This document shows, one piece after another, positions 50,189 to 60,395 of a stretch of DNA of 64,000 nucleotides. Position 1 is the stretch's first letter. Each line of letters starts with the position of its first letter. Origin of the DNA: Roseovarius sp. EL26 (GTDB lineage: Bacteria; Pseudomonadota; Alphaproteobacteria; Rhodobacterales; Rhodobacteraceae); NCBI RefSeq assembly GCF_900327775.1, contig NZ_OUMZ01000007.1:248115-312114 (forward strand), in the 5' to 3' direction. The notes under the pieces are model-generated. The model was not told the origin of the DNA. It saw only the letters and a program-made list of their open reading frames with translations, and made no database searches. Both the position numbers and the translations under genes were made by a program.

Positions 50189-52741
50189 TTACGCCCCTCT
50201 AATCCGCGTGACCATTTCGGTAGTGTCGCGACTCAGGTTTGGGGTGGCGAGGATGCGATTCAATTGCGTGGTGATGAGGTCTTGCCGGTCGGCATCGTAG
50301 CGTTTCCAGGTCTCAAACGCCGAGCACATTCGGGCGGTGGTTTGGGGGTTGAGCGGGTCGAGCTGGATGAGCCAGTCGGCCAGCAATTCGTAGCCAGCGC
50401 CTGAGGCATGGTGGAAGCCCGCCGGGGACATCGCCAGTGCGCCGAGTGTGGCGCGGAAGCGGTTGGGGTTTTTCATGGTGAAATCTGGATGCTTAGTCAG
50501 CGCGTCGGCGACGGTTGCAATCTGATCTGGAGCGGCTTGCACCACCTGCATTGAGAACCATTTGTCGATGACCAGACGATCATCTTGCCATTGGTCATAG
50601 AAGGCGGCAATCGCGGCCTCGCCCTTACCGGCCTGTAAAAGGCATGAGAAGGCAGCGAGTTGCTGGGTCATGTTGTCCGCCGCATCATATTGGCGCTGGG
50701 CCTGTGCGCCACCATCGAGCCGGGTGATCAGACCAAGGGCGGTGTTGGCCAAGGAACGTGCACCGGATTGGGCCGCATCTGGCTTATAGGCGCCTTCGAC
50801 CTGATATTGGGCATAGAGGCGCGGGGCGAGATCTTGCATGTGCTGGGCGCGGGCCTGTCGAAGCGTTTCCAGCGCATCCCAAATGACCTGTGGATCAGGA
50901 GTATGGTTTGCGTCAAACAGGGTTTGGGCCAGATCGTCTTGGCTGGGCAGGCCCATGGCAAGGGCGCGGAAGGTCGGATCAAGCGTGTCATCGCGGGCGA
51001 CGGCGGTGATGGCATCGAGATAGGCGCTGTCAGGGGCAGCCCCCTCGCGGATCATTGCGATCAACCCGTCCTTGGCCAAGGCGCGGCCTGCTTCCCATTT
51101 GTTAAAGGGATCTGTGTCATGGGCCAGCAGGAAGGCACGTTCAGCATTGTTGCTATCGCGTTGCAAGATCACCGGCGCGGAGAATTCGCGCAGGATCGAC
51201 GGCGTGGGTTTGGCGGAGAGGCCGGTGAAGGTGAAGCTTTGCTCGGCCTCAGACATTTCTAGTACTTGTGTTGCCTGCACCTCGTCCCCGTTGGGGCCGA
51301 TTAGGCCGACGGCGATGGGGATGACACGTGGCGGCTTGTCATCCTGTCCCGGAGTGGGCGGTGTGCTTTGGCAGAAATGCAGCGTGTAGGTGCCATCAGC
51401 ATAATCGTCACTAACCTGCAGGCGCGGGGTGCCCGCGTCGGAATACCAGCGTTTGAATTGGCTGAGATCGCGACCAGTGGCATCCTCAAACACCTGCAGC
51501 CAGTCTTCGATTGTGGCGGCGTCGCCGTCGTGACGGTCAAAGTAGAGATCTAATGCTTTGTAGTATGCTTCATCCCCGACCAGTGTTTTGAGCATGCCGA
51601 TTAGCTCGGCGCCTTTTTCATAGATGGTGGCGGTGTAGAAATTGTTGATCTCAACAAAGCTTTCGGGGCGCACCGGGTGGGCGAGGGGGCCGTTGTCCTC
51701 GCGGAATTGGCGGGCGCGCAGGGCGATGACGTCTTCGATCCGTTTGACGGGGGCGCTGCGCAGGTCTGATGTGAACTGTGCGTCGCGGTAGACTGTTAAC
51801 CCCTCTTTGAGGCAAAGCTGGAACCAGTCGCGGCAGGTGATGCGGTTGCCAGTCCAGTTGTGGAAGTATTCGTGGGCGATGATCGCCTCGATCCGCTCGA
51901 AATTGCCATCGGTGCTGGTTTCCGGGCTGGCGAGCACACAAGAGGAGTTGAAAATGTTCAGCCCTTTGTTTTCCATCGCACCCATGTTGAAGTCATCGAC
52001 GGCGACGATGTTGAACAGATCCAAATCGTATTCACGGCCGTAGACGTCTTCGTCCCATTTCATCGAGTCTTTGAGCGCCTGCATGCCAAAGGCGCATTTG
52101 CCTTCGTCACCGGGGCGGACCCAGATGTTGAGTTCTACATCGCGACCGGATTTGGTGGTGAATGCGCCGGGATGGTTGACCAGATCGCCAGCCACGAGTG
52201 CAAAGAGATAGGCCGGTTTGGGCCAGGGGTCATGCCATTCGGCGAAACCCTCGCCTGTATCGCCGGGGTTACCGTTTGAAAGCATGACCTTTTCCGGGCC
52301 TTCGATGCGGACGGTGAAGGAGGCCATCACATCAGGGCGGTCCGGGTAATAGGTAATTTTGCGAAAGCCTTCGGCCTCACACTGGGTGCAGTACATGCCG
52401 TTGGACATATAGAGCCCTTCAAGCGCGGTGTTGGTGACGGGGCTGATTTCGACCTCGGATTCCCACAGGAACGGGGCATCGGGCACATCCGCAGTTAGGC
52501 CCTGATCGGTTATTGTGGGGGTGACGGGTTTCCCGTCGATGGTAGCACTCAGAAATTTGAGGTTTTCGCCGTGCAGGAAAAAGGTTCGGTCTGTGGCGTC
52601 AGGGTTGGGGCGGAACTGAATGCGCGATTTCACCCGTGTCTGTTCGGGGTGCAGGTGAAAGGTGAGCTCAACCGTATCGATGAGATAGCCAAAGGGCGTG
52701 TAATCTTTGAGGTAAATCGGTTGGGGGGTGGTTTCACGCAT
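50189..52741 (-). CDS. pepN: Aminopeptidase N (M1 family)
   Basis: ATG 52741 gives 850 residues beginning MRETTPQPIYLKDY; 43 further codons upstream are open but not family-like. The M1 zinc site is complete: GAMENKG, HEYFHNWTGN (His290, Glu291, His294) and KEGLTVYRDAQF, whose Glu is the third zinc ligand. A C-terminal helical domain follows from about residue 540. It removes N-terminal residues from peptides in the cytoplasm. It is monocistronic. Confidence 0.95.
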   Translation of the reverse strand: MRETTPQPIYLKDYTPFGYLIDTVELTFHLHPEQTRVKSRIQFRPNPDATDRTFFLHGENLKFLSATIDGKPVTPTITDQGLTADVPDAPFLWESEVEISPVTNTALEGLYMSNGMYCTQCEAEGFRKITYYPDRPDVMASFTVRIEGPEKVMLSNGNPGDTGEGFAEWHDPWPKPAYLFALVAGDLVNHPGAFTTKSGRDVELNIWVRPGDEGKCAFGMQALKDSMKWDEDVYGREYDLDLFNIVAVDDFNMGAMENKGLNIFNSSCVLASPETSTDGNFERIEAIIAHEYFHNWTGNRITCRDWFQLCLKEGLTVYRDAQFTSDLRSAPVKRIEDVIALRARQFREDNGPLAHPVRPESFVEINNFYTATIYEKGAELIGMLKTLVGDEAYYKALDLYFDRHDGDAATIEDWLQVFEDATGRDLSQFKRWYSDAGTPRLQVSDDYADGTYTLHFCQSTPPTPGQDDKPPRVIPIAVGLIGPNGDEVQATQVLEMSEAEQSFTFTGLSAKPTPSILREFSAPVILQRDSNNAERAFLLAHDTDPFNKWEAGRALAKDGLIAMIREGAAPDSAYLDAITAVARDDTLDPTFRALAMGLPSQDDLAQTLFDANHTPDPQVIWDALETLRQARAQHMQDLAPRLYAQYQVEGAYKPDAAQSGARSLANTALGLITRLDGGAQAQRQYDAADNMTQQLAAFSCLLQAGKGEAAIAAFYDQWQDDRLVIDKWFSMQVVQAAPDQIATVADALTKHPDFTMKNPNRFRATLGALAMSPAGFHHASGAGYELLADWLIQLDPLNPQTTARMCSAFETWKRYDADRQDLITTQLNRILATPNLSRDTTEMVTRIRGA

Positions 52742-52958
52742 GCTCGGCCTCCGTCTGCTGCGCCAACAGATGTAATGCATCCCGCGGGGGCTGCAAGCGG
52801 GGAAAGTTGGAGACCTCTTAGAGGGGCTCTTTTTCTGAACATATGAACACCTGATTGGCTTATAGGCCAATGTCCGGTTTGAGCCCTTAGTTACAAGTTG
52901 ACCGGCCCACCCAGCCTCCAGTATTTAACATGAAATCGCGACGGAGGAGTATTCGCAG

Positions 52959-53597
52959 ATGGCGTGGTCAGAAATTGCAGCATTCGTGTTTGTTGCAGCA
53001 CTCTTGGTGATGTCACCAGGCCCGAATGGCTTCCTGATCGCGAAGACTGTTCCTACATCTGGTCGAGCAGCCGGATTTGCCAATGTCGCGGGTTTTGTGA
53101 CGGCTTTTTTCCTGCATGGTGCTCTGGCCATACTTGGGATTTCAATCATTCTGGTCAAATCCGCGACAGCATTCGCTATCGTGAAGTACATTGGGGCAGC
53201 ATACCTCATATGGATTGGGTTGAAGGCTCTGTTCGGAGCATTCAAAAGCGTCAAAAACACTGAGACAGTGAAACCTGCACAAACGCGAAGGACATTATGG
53301 CGCGCCTATATGGAGGGCTTTTTCACGAACGCGTTGAATCCAAAGGTCTCAATGTTTTACCTTGCCGCATTCCCTCAGTTCATCACTGTTGGCGAAACAT
53401 CTGCCGCCTCGTCCTTCTTGCTTGTATTTCTTCACTCGATGGTTGCTACCGCGTGGTTCACCACCATGACTTTGTTGTTCTCTAAGCTGACTTCGATGGC
53501 GCGAAGTGGCAGCTTCCAGAGATGGCTCAAGGGAGTGACGGGTGTTGTGTTCATTGGTTTTGGCCTCAAGCTCGCGAGCTTCAAAGCGAGCATCTGA
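52959..53597 (+). CDS. LysE-family exporter
   Basis: The 212-residue membrane protein has about six helices and the LysE start AFVFVAALLVMSPGPNGFLI, with KYIGAAYLIWIGLKAL and FFTNALNPKVSMFYLAAFPQFI. These efflux proteins export amino acids such as lysine, threonine or homoserine lactone; substrate is unknown. A GGAGGAG site is about 8 nt ahead. Confidence 0.9.
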   Translation: MAWSEIAAFVFVAALLVMSPGPNGFLIAKTVPTSGRAAGFANVAGFVTAFFLHGALAILGISIILVKSATAFAIVKYIGAAYLIWIGLKALFGAFKSVKNTETVKPAQTRRTLWRAYMEGFFTNALNPKVSMFYLAAFPQFITVGETSAASSFLLVFLHSMVATAWFTTMTLLFSKLTSMARSGSFQRWLKGVTGVVFIGFGLKLASFKASI

Positions 53598-53736
53598 AGT
53601 CAGCAATCCTAAATCTCGCTTTCTTCCGCATAGCGGTCGTTAGTCTACAAACTGGACTTATTGAGAGGGGCTTGTGGTTTGGGGGCGCTCCTCCTAATGG
53701 CGCTTTCATAAACCTGTTACAAAGCGTGGATCCGCC

Positions 53737-54576
53737 ATGACACCTTCGGTTGTTGCCATCATTCTTTTTGCCGCTGTTTTGCATGCGACGTGGAATGCCA
53801 TCGTGAAATCGGCGGCCGATCGGACGTTGACGCTGGGCATGATTGCGTTGGCGCAATGTGTGGCGGGCGGGATTATGATCACGCAACTGCCGCTGCCGAC
53901 CTATGAGAGTTTTCTCTACATCCTGTTCTCAACGGGGACGCATTTTTGCTATTACTACATGCTCAACTGGGCTTATCGCTATGGTGATTTCAGCGTGGTT
54001 TATCCGATTGCGCGTGGCATTGTGCCGGCGCTGGTGGCGATTTGGGCGATGGTTCTGGTGGGGGAGCTGTTGCCGCTGACGGCATGGTTCGGCATTGGTT
54101 TGATTGCTGCTGCGATCCCGCTGTCGTGCTGGAAGGCGCTGAGTTCGGGCTTTGATCGCAATGCGTTGTTGTTTGCGCTGGGCACAGGTTTGTGCATCTC
54201 GATCTATTCGGTCTTTGATGGCATCGGCGTGCGCCTGTCGGGCAATACGCTGTCGTATTGGGCCTGGGGCGCGTTTTTGCATTTTATCATCGCCGGTTTC
54301 ATCGGCGTTCGCCGTCGTCACATGCTGGCGCAGGTTCCGGCCAGAACTTGGATGATTGGCCTTGCGGGTGGGTTGGTGTCAATGGTGGCATATGGTCTGG
54401 TGCTTTATGCTAAGAACTTTGCGCCGTTGGGGGCGGTTTCGGCCCTACGTGAGACATCGGTGATCTTTGCCGCCATTATTGGTTTCGTCTTCTTCAAAGA
54501 GGGCAATTGGAAACGCCGCTCTGCTGCTGCGGGGTTGATGTCTGTTGGCGTGGCGGTGATTGCGCTGAGCGCGTAA
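53737..54576 (+). CDS. EamA-family transporter
   Basis: The 279-residue protein has about ten hydrophobic segments and two EamA halves, including FCYYYMLNWAYRYGDFSVVYPIARG in the first and VALG-type stretches with PLGAVSALRETSVIFAA in the second. This matches drug/metabolite exporters of the DMT superfamily. Substrate is unknown. It lies 139 bp after the LysE gene on the same strand and likely has its own promoter. Confidence 0.85.
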   Translation: MTPSVVAIILFAAVLHATWNAIVKSAADRTLTLGMIALAQCVAGGIMITQLPLPTYESFLYILFSTGTHFCYYYMLNWAYRYGDFSVVYPIARGIVPALVAIWAMVLVGELLPLTAWFGIGLIAAAIPLSCWKALSSGFDRNALLFALGTGLCISIYSVFDGIGVRLSGNTLSYWAWGAFLHFIIAGFIGVRRRHMLAQVPARTWMIGLAGGLVSMVAYGLVLYAKNFAPLGAVSALRETSVIFAAIIGFVFFKEGNWKRRSAAAGLMSVGVAVIALSA

Positions 54577-54683
54577 ATCATCCTCCTCTGCATCCTTGCG
54601 CGAAGACATGTGCAGGAATTGATGTTTTCTTGTGGCCGTGGTCGGGGTAACTCTGGTCTAGCGAAATTAACACAAGGCGCAGC

Positions 54684-55460
54684 ATGTCACGTCCGATCAT
54701 TGGTATTATTGGCAATTCTTACAAGATTGATGACGAATACCCGGTGCATGCCGGGGGAACGATGCTGTCAGAATCTGTGTCGGGAGTATCAGGCTGTTTG
54801 CCACTGATCGTGCCAAGCGATCCGCGATATGTATCGGTGCCCGAGTTGCTGGAAGCCTGTGATGGGTTTCTGCTGACTGGTGGGCGCCCGAATGTGCACC
54901 CTGAGGAATATGGGCAGGCGGCCACTATTGCACATGGTGATTTCGACCGGGCGCGCGACGCGATCACCTTGCCACTGGTAAGGGCCTGCGTGGAGCGGGG
55001 GCAGCCGGTGTTGGGCATCTGCCGGGGCTTTCAGGAGGTCAATGTTGCCATGGGCGGCACGCTTCATCCGGAAATCCGCGAGATTCCGGGCCGTGAAAAC
55101 CACCGAATGCCGCCCGATGGCACGCTGGAAGAAAAGTTTGCCCTGCGCCATGTGGTGCATTTCACGCCGGGTGGCGTGTTTGAACGTCTGATGGGCGCGC
55201 AAGAGGTGATGACCAACACCCTGCACGGGCAGGGGATTGTGACACCGGGTAAGGATGTGGTGATTGATGGTCATGCACCCGACGGCACGCCCGAGGCGAT
55301 TTATGTCAGGAACTCCAAGGGTTTTGCCCTGTCGGTGCAATGGCATCCTGAATGGAATGCGGCCAACGACCCGGTCAGCCGCCCGTTGTTTGAGGCCTTT
55401 GGTGATGCGGCACGGGCTTGGGCCAACGGGCAGGAAAATTGGTCCCTTAAGACAGCGTAA
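54684..55460 (+). CDS. Gamma-glutamyl-gamma-aminobutyrate hydrolase-like (peptidase C26)
   Basis: The 258-residue class I glutaminase-like enzyme has the nucleophile in LGICRGFQEVNVAMGG and the His-Glu pair in VQWHPEW. PuuD members hydrolyse gamma-glutamyl-GABA in putrescine breakdown, but other gamma-glutamyl substrates are known. No other Puu gene is near. An intrinsic terminator follows. Confidence 0.86.
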   Translation: MSRPIIGIIGNSYKIDDEYPVHAGGTMLSESVSGVSGCLPLIVPSDPRYVSVPELLEACDGFLLTGGRPNVHPEEYGQAATIAHGDFDRARDAITLPLVRACVERGQPVLGICRGFQEVNVAMGGTLHPEIREIPGRENHRMPPDGTLEEKFALRHVVHFTPGGVFERLMGAQEVMTNTLHGQGIVTPGKDVVIDGHAPDGTPEAIYVRNSKGFALSVQWHPEWNAANDPVSRPLFEAFGDAARAWANGQENWSLKTA

Positions 55461-55497
55461 ACCTTTGAAGGGTAAGTTGAAGGTGACCTTGCCGGGC

Positions 55498-55540
55498 AAC
55501 GTGGACTTGTGACCTTAGTTGGCGCAGGTTCACGTTTTTT
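55498..55540 (+). terminator. Probable intrinsic terminator after the C26 peptidase gene
   Basis: Stem AACGTGGACTTG / CAGGTTCACGTT (12 bp with two wobble pairs) and a 15-nt loop, followed by TTTT. It ends at the 3' edge of the convergent YjbR gene. Confidence 0.7.
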
Positions 55541-55916
55541 AAGTCTTTGCCTCACGGTCTAGGATAATCCCCAACTCCGCACGTTTCTTTTTGGTCAGAT
55601 TGGCCGCGGCCATTTGATAGGACTGTGCGATGTGGTTTTGCAGCTCTGTGTCGCTGAGCCCCGGTTTATCGTAGACTTGCAACCATTTCATCCCGCGCGA
55701 GGCAAGATATGGGGCAGGGCGGATGCCGGGTTGATCTTGCAGCACCTCGTAGGCGATCTCGGACGCCTTGAAGGTGAAGGCATCGCGTCCGTCGTTCCAG
55801 CCGCAGATGGCAAAGACCTTGGTTCCGACCTTCCACACATCGGCGTTGCCCCATTGAATGACATGGGATGTGGCTTTGAATTCTGCGCAAAAGTTGTTGA
55901 AATTATCCCGATTCAT
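55539..55916 (-). CDS. YjbR/MmcQ family DNA-binding-like protein
   Basis: The 125-residue protein has the MmcQ/YjbR pattern: FKATSHVIQWGNADVWKVGTKVFAICGW, APYLASRGMKWLQVYD and SYQMAAANLTKKKRAELG. The fold resembles the CyaY-like domain and some members bind DNA; the biological role is unsettled. It converges with the C26 peptidase gene. Confidence 0.85.
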   Translation of the reverse strand: MNRDNFNNFCAEFKATSHVIQWGNADVWKVGTKVFAICGWNDGRDAFTFKASEIAYEVLQDQPGIRPAPYLASRGMKWLQVYDKPGLSDTELQNHIAQSYQMAAANLTKKKRAELGIILDREAKT

Positions 55917-56009
55917 GTAGGTCCTTCTGGTAGCGCCAAAGTGACGCCCTGCTATTTCATCATTATTCGAACATAATCCCCCTACCGATAGGGGGGAAAG
56001 GAAAAACAG

Positions 56010-56462
56010 ATGCGCAGGATAATTGATGTACCACCTTTATGGCTGGTGTTTTTCCTTGCTTTGGCTTGGGGACAGGTGACCTATCTATCATTTGGCCTGA
56101 GCTTTGGTGGTGCATGGTCCAGATTTGCCGGGGGGCTATGTGTCGGCGGGGGGCTGGTGCTTATTGCAATGGCTATACTAGAGTTTCGCAGGCATCGTAC
56201 CACTGTCATTCCCCATCGCGAGGCTGAGCGTCTGATCCAAAGCGGGATCTTCAAGCGGTCGCGAAACCCGATCTATCTGGGGGATTGTCTGATCTTGCTG
56301 GGCTGTATTCTGAAATGGGATGCGGTACTGGCATTGCCGCTTGTGCCGATTTTTTTGTGGGTGCTTGAGGTGCGTTTTGTTGTTCCAGAAGAAAACCGTC
56401 TGCGACGCCAATTTCGGGCGGAATTTGCCCAGTATTGCCTCAAAACGCGGCGCTGGATCTAG
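56010..56462 (+). CDS. Isoprenylcysteine/phospholipid methyltransferase-like membrane protein
   Basis: The 150-residue protein has four hydrophobic segments and the C-terminal signature GIFKRSRNPIYLGDCL, followed by FVVPEENRLRRQF. This is the ICMT/PEMT-type membrane methyltransferase pattern, using SAM. Bacterial members are mostly uncharacterised. GGAAAGG lies ahead of the ATG. Confidence 0.82.
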   Translation: MRRIIDVPPLWLVFFLALAWGQVTYLSFGLSFGGAWSRFAGGLCVGGGLVLIAMAILEFRRHRTTVIPHREAERLIQSGIFKRSRNPIYLGDCLILLGCILKWDAVLALPLVPIFLWVLEVRFVVPEENRLRRQFRAEFAQYCLKTRRWI

Positions 56463-56825
56463 GGGGCTGATAATCCGGTCAACGTTTTTTGTATGAGTCA
56501 CATACTGGTCGACAAATTGGCCGCGTAGGGTGATTCTTTGGACTTAATAAATCTAGCGAATTGCGGGAGATTATGCCTCGAAAAATGGCGCTGGATCGTC
56601 ATTTTGGTATCCTATTGTATCCTAAACGTGGGTTTTTTCGTTGTTTTTGAGGATGGATCCAGATCATTGCCTAAAATCTAGGCATTGGCCCTAGGGATTT
56701 GGAAAAACTGGCTGTCGCATCTTGGGAAGTGCTGTGAAATAACGACGCTTGAAGCTATCAAGCGACATCTTGTTCAGGGCCAACCATCAGGGCAAGACGA
56801 CGAACGACAAGGAAGGGACGCAGTT
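56463..56825. other. Non-coding region upstream of pntA
   Basis: I see no gene. The region holds the pntA promoter, a short dyad at 56668-56684 and a GCGCTGGATC stretch at 56588-56597 that repeats the end of the preceding methyltransferase gene (56450-56459). The pntA frame is open to 56685, but the 47 residues before TTG 56826 do not look like a family start. Confidence 0.5.
56668..56684. promoter_or_regulatory. 6-bp inverted repeat upstream of pntA
   Basis: TGCCTA AAATC TAGGCA is a perfect dyad 142 bp before the pntA start. It may be an operator, but nothing identifies the protein that binds it. Confidence 0.35.
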
Positions 56826-58400
56826 TTGAAGATCGGAACGCCAAAAGAAGTGCTGGAGGGCGAAGCCCGGGTGGCGATGACGCCCGACTCCGCATTGCAA
56901 TTACAAAAGCTGGGATATGAATGCGCGATTGAGGCCGGTGCTGGTGCAAGCGCCGGGTTTTCGGATGCGAATTACGAGGCCGCCGGGGTAGAGGTGATCA
57001 AGACACCTGCCGCCCTGTGGAAGGCCTGTGATATTGTTGCGAAGGTACGTCAACCAGACACGACGGAACTCAAACGTCTGACCAAGGACAAAACGCTGAT
57101 TTCCTTCTTCAATCCCGGTGGGAACGAAGAAGGGATGGAGCTGGCCAAATCCAAAGGCGCGAATGTGATCGCGATGGAAATGGTGCCACGCATTTCCCGT
57201 GCGCAAAAAATGGATGCGCTGTCGTCGATGGCAAACATCGCCGGCTACCGCGCGGTTATTGAGGCGGGCAACAACTTTGGCCGGTTCTTTACCGGTCAGA
57301 TCACAGCGGCGGGTAAAGTACCGCCCGCGAAAGTTCTGGTTGTCGGTGCCGGTGTGGCTGGTCTGGCCGCGATTGGGACCTCGACCTCGCTTGGTGCGAT
57401 CACGCTGGCGTTTGATGTGCGTCCTGAAGTGGCCGAGCAAGTTGAATCGATGGGCGCCGAGTTTGTTTTCCTTGATTTCGAGGAGGAGCAAACCGATGGT
57501 GCGGCCGCGGGTGGTTATGCCTCGGTGTCTTCTCCAGAGTTCCGTGAGGCGCAGCTGGCCAAGTTCCGTGAACTGGCCCCTGAGGTTGATATCGTCATCA
57601 CCACCGCCCTGATCCCCAACCGCGAAGCGCCAGAGCTGTGGACCGAAGACATGGTTGCGGCGATGAAGCCGGGTTCGGTCATCGTTGACCTTGCGGCGGA
57701 AAAAGGCGGCAACTGTAAGCTGACAGTGATGGACGAGAAGATCGTGACCGACAATGGCGTCACGATCATCGGTTATACCGACTTCCCAAGCCGGATGGCG
57801 GCGCAAAGCTCGACGCTGTATGCGACCAACATTCGCCACATGATGACCGACCTGACCCCTGAGAAAGACGGTCAGATTAATCATGACATGGAAGATGACG
57901 TTATTCGCGGATCGACCGTGACGTTTGAAGGTGAGATCACCTTCCCACCGCCACCGCCAAAAATTCAGGCGATTGCGGCACAGCCCAAGGCGGAAGCGCC
58001 AAAAGAGCTGACGCGCGAAGAAAAGCTGGCGCAAGAGGCGGCGGCGTTCAAGGCGCAGACCAAGAACCAAGTTACCCTGCTGGGGATTGGTGCGGTATTG
58101 TTGCTGGGTGTGGGCCTTGTAGCCCCGGCCAGCTTCATGCAGCACTTCATCGTGTTTGTTCTGGCGGTCTTTGTCGGCTTCCAGGTGATCTGGGGCGTTG
58201 CACATAGCTTGCACACACCACTGATGGCGGTGACCAACGCGATTTCGTCGATCATCATCCTGGGGGCGTTGATGCAAATCGGGTCGAGCAGTTTCTTGGT
58301 TATCCTGCTTGCCGGGCTTTCGGTCTTCATGGCGGGGATCAACATCTTCGGTGGGTTCCTCGTGACACGGCGCATGCTCGCCATGTTCCAAAAGTCGTAA
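56826..58400 (+). CDS. pntA: NAD(P) transhydrogenase alpha subunit
   Basis: With PntB this proton-driven enzyme moves hydride from NADH to NADP, making NADPH. The 524-residue chain starts with the alanine-dehydrogenase-like domain (KIGTPKEVLEGEARVAMTP), has the NAD fold VVGAGVAGLAA near residue 173, and ends with hydrophobic helices in the last 130 residues. I chose TTG 56826; AAGGAAGGG lies ahead. PntB starts 12 bp after it. Confidence 0.93.
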   Translation: MKIGTPKEVLEGEARVAMTPDSALQLQKLGYECAIEAGAGASAGFSDANYEAAGVEVIKTPAALWKACDIVAKVRQPDTTELKRLTKDKTLISFFNPGGNEEGMELAKSKGANVIAMEMVPRISRAQKMDALSSMANIAGYRAVIEAGNNFGRFFTGQITAAGKVPPAKVLVVGAGVAGLAAIGTSTSLGAITLAFDVRPEVAEQVESMGAEFVFLDFEEEQTDGAAAGGYASVSSPEFREAQLAKFRELAPEVDIVITTALIPNREAPELWTEDMVAAMKPGSVIVDLAAEKGGNCKLTVMDEKIVTDNGVTIIGYTDFPSRMAAQSSTLYATNIRHMMTDLTPEKDGQINHDMEDDVIRGSTVTFEGEITFPPPPPKIQAIAAQPKAEAPKELTREEKLAQEAAAFKAQTKNQVTLLGIGAVLLLGVGLVAPASFMQHFIVFVLAVFVGFQVIWGVAHSLHTPLMAVTNAISSIIILGALMQIGSSSFLVILLAGLSVFMAGINIFGGFLVTRRMLAMFQKS

Positions 58401-58412
58401 AGGGTCAGAATA

Positions 58413-59846
58413 ATGGATTATGGTTTTACAACAGCCGCTTACGTGGTGGCAGCCGTTCTTTTCATCCTGTCTCTGGGTGGCTTGTCCGGACAAGAAAGCG
58501 CCAAACGCGCGGTATGGTATGGCATTGTTGGCATGGGGTTGGCGGTTGCCGCAACGCTGATCGGGCCGGGCTCTGGCCTGTGGCTTTTGTCGCTGCTGCT
58601 GATCGCAGCGGGTGGCTTTATTGGTACCTATGTGGCGCAACGCGTACAGATGACCGAAATGCCTCAGCTTGTGGCGGCGATGCACAGCCTTGTTGGTCTG
58701 GCAGCCGTCTTTGTCGGCTATAACGCGCATATCGAGCTGGGCAATGTTCTGGCGATGGATGACACCGCCAAAAAGGCGACTGAGGGCTTTGCCGCTCTGT
58801 TGGCCAAGAAAGACAGTGTCGAGATCAACATTCTACGGGTTGAGCTGTTCCTTGGTATCTTCATTGGTGCGGTGACCTTCACTGGTTCCGTGATTGCCTA
58901 TGGCAAGCTGGCAGGCAAAGTGTCCTCGGCGGCGGAAAAGCTGCCCGGTGGGCATGTTCTGAACGCAAGTGCTGCAGGTCTCTCGCTGATCTGTCTGATC
59001 TGGTACTGCAACACCGGTGGCTTCTTGCCGCTGTTCTTGATGACTTTGGCGGCGTTGTTCATTGGCTATCACTTGATCATGGGCATCGGCGGCGCCGACA
59101 TGCCGGTGGTTGTGTCGATGCTGAACAGCTATTCAGGTTGGGCCGCGGCGGCGATTGGTTTCAGCCTTGGCAATGACCTGTTGATCGTTGTTGGTGCGCT
59201 GGTCGGCTCTTCTGGTGCGATCCTGTCTTACATCATGTGTAAGGCGATGAACCGGTCGTTCATCAGCGTAATCCTGGGTGGCTTTGGTGGCCCTGCGGGT
59301 GAGCAGATGGCGGTTGAAGGCGAGCAGATCGCGATTGAGGCTGAAGGCGTGGCCGCAGCCCTGAATGAGGCAGATAACATTGTCATCATTCCGGGTTATG
59401 GCATGGCCGTGGCGCAGGCGCAGCAGGCGGTGAGCGAGATCACCAGCAAGCTGCGGGCCAAAGGCAAAAACGTGCGTTTTGCCATCCACCCGGTGGCGGG
59501 TCGTCTGCCCGGGCACATGAACGTGCTGCTGGCCGAAGCCAAGGTGCCTTATGACATCGTGCTGGAGATGGATGAGATCAACGATGATTTCCCAGAAACA
59601 GATGTGGCCATCGTCATCGGATCAAACGACATCGTGAACCCTGCGGCGCAGGACGACCCGAACAGCCCTATTGCCGGTATGCCGGTTCTGGAATGCTGGA
59701 AGGCCAAGCAGGTGTTTGTGTCTAAGCGTGGTCAGGGTACCGGTTATTCCGGAATTGAGAACCCGCTGTTCTACAAGGAAAACACCCGCATGTTCTATGG
59801 CGACGCCAAGGACAGTGTCAGCAAACTGATCCCGATGATCGACTAA
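58413..59846 (+). CDS. pntB: NAD(P) transhydrogenase beta subunit
   Basis: The 477-residue subunit has about nine N-terminal membrane helices, including [19 protein letters not shown], and a C-terminal NADP-binding domain with [13 protein letters not shown] and [18 protein letters not shown]. The ending [11 protein letters not shown] is typical. It is followed by a good terminator, so the next gene pair has a separate promoter. Confidence 0.95.
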   Translation: MDYGFTTAAYVVAAVLFILSLGGLSGQESAKRAVWYGIVGMGLAVAATLIGPGSGLWLLSLLLIAAGGFIGTYVAQRVQMTEMPQLVAAMHSLVGLAAVFVGYNAHIELGNVLAMDDTAKKATEGFAALLAKKDSVEINILRVELFLGIFIGAVTFTGSVIAYGKLAGKVSSAAEKLPGGHVLNASAAGLSLICLIWYCNTGGFLPLFLMTLAALFIGYHLIMGIGGADMPVVVSMLNSYSGWAAAAIGFSLGNDLLIVVGALVGSSGAILSYIMCKAMNRSFISVILGGFGGPAGEQMAVEGEQIAIEAEGVAAALNEADNIVIIPGYGMAVAQAQQAVSEITSKLRAKGKNVRFAIHPVAGRLPGHMNVLLAEAKVPYDIVLEMDEINDDFPETDVAIVIGSNDIVNPAAQDDPNSPIAGMPVLECWKAKQVFVSKRGQGTGYSGIENPLFYKENTRMFYGDAKDSVSKLIPMID

Positions 59847-59873
59847 CTTTAGTCTCACATTGTGAAACAAATG

Positions 59874-59911
59874 AACGTCCGGCTGAAAAGTCGGGCGTTT
59901 TTCCTTTTTTT
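59874..59911 (+). terminator. Rho-independent terminator after pntAB
   Basis: An 11-bp stem AACGTCCGGCT / AGTCGGGCGTT, with two G-T pairs and a GAAA tetraloop, is followed by TTTCCTTTTTTT. Confidence 0.88.
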
Positions 59912-59977
59912 AAATGTTAAATGCTGCAAAATGGGCAAAGTAGAACAATGCAATAAAATTAGACTTTTGGGGACACT

Positions 59978-60394
59978 ATGGCGGAATCATCGCACGGCGA
60001 GCTTGGACACTTGCCTTCTTTCATCACGGCACCGGGGGAAACGGACACGTTATTTGTGATCGTTGTTGTCGCGGTGATCTTAGCAATTTTGATGATCGGG
60101 GTGCTGTATTTGAAGCTGCATGCGCTGCCCGAACACATGGCACATTCGTCAAATCACACGCAGTTTCAGCTGGTTGCGGTGATGGGGCTTGTTGCCTTGT
60201 TTACGCATAACAACCTGTTTTGGATTTTGGCGCTTTTCCTGGCGTCAATCCAGCTACCGGATTACGAAGGTTTGCTTCGATCTATATCGGAATCGCTTGA
60301 GAAAATGGCGGGTGGTAAAACGGATGAAGCCGTAGCTGAGGCGGCAGATATCGCCGAACCCACTGCAGATGAAGCTACAAAGGCGGAGGCATAA
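59978..60394 (+). CDS. Unrecognised membrane protein paired with an HlyD-type gene
   Basis: I do not recognise a family. The 138-residue protein has two helices (about residues 24-45 and 66-87, with THNNLFWILALF) and a short acidic, alanine-rich C-tail (EAVAEAADIAEPTADEATKAEA). It starts with a His-containing stretch (SSHGELGHL). It ends one base before the ATG of a membrane-fusion gene, so the two are surely co-transcribed and translationally coupled. It could be a small partner of that protein. It follows the pntAB terminator by 66 bp. Confidence 0.6.
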   Translation: MAESSHGELGHLPSFITAPGETDTLFVIVVVAVILAILMIGVLYLKLHALPEHMAHSSNHTQFQLVAVMGLVALFTHNNLFWILALFLASIQLPDYEGLLRSISESLEKMAGGKTDEAVAEAADIAEPTADEATKAEA

Positions 60395-60395
60395 C

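Noticed and set aside
56901..58730. A 609-codon open frame on the minus strand across pntA and pntB
   Set aside because: It is antisense to well-supported genes and rich in His and Arg, the usual product of reading the third-position bias of a GC-rich gene backwards.
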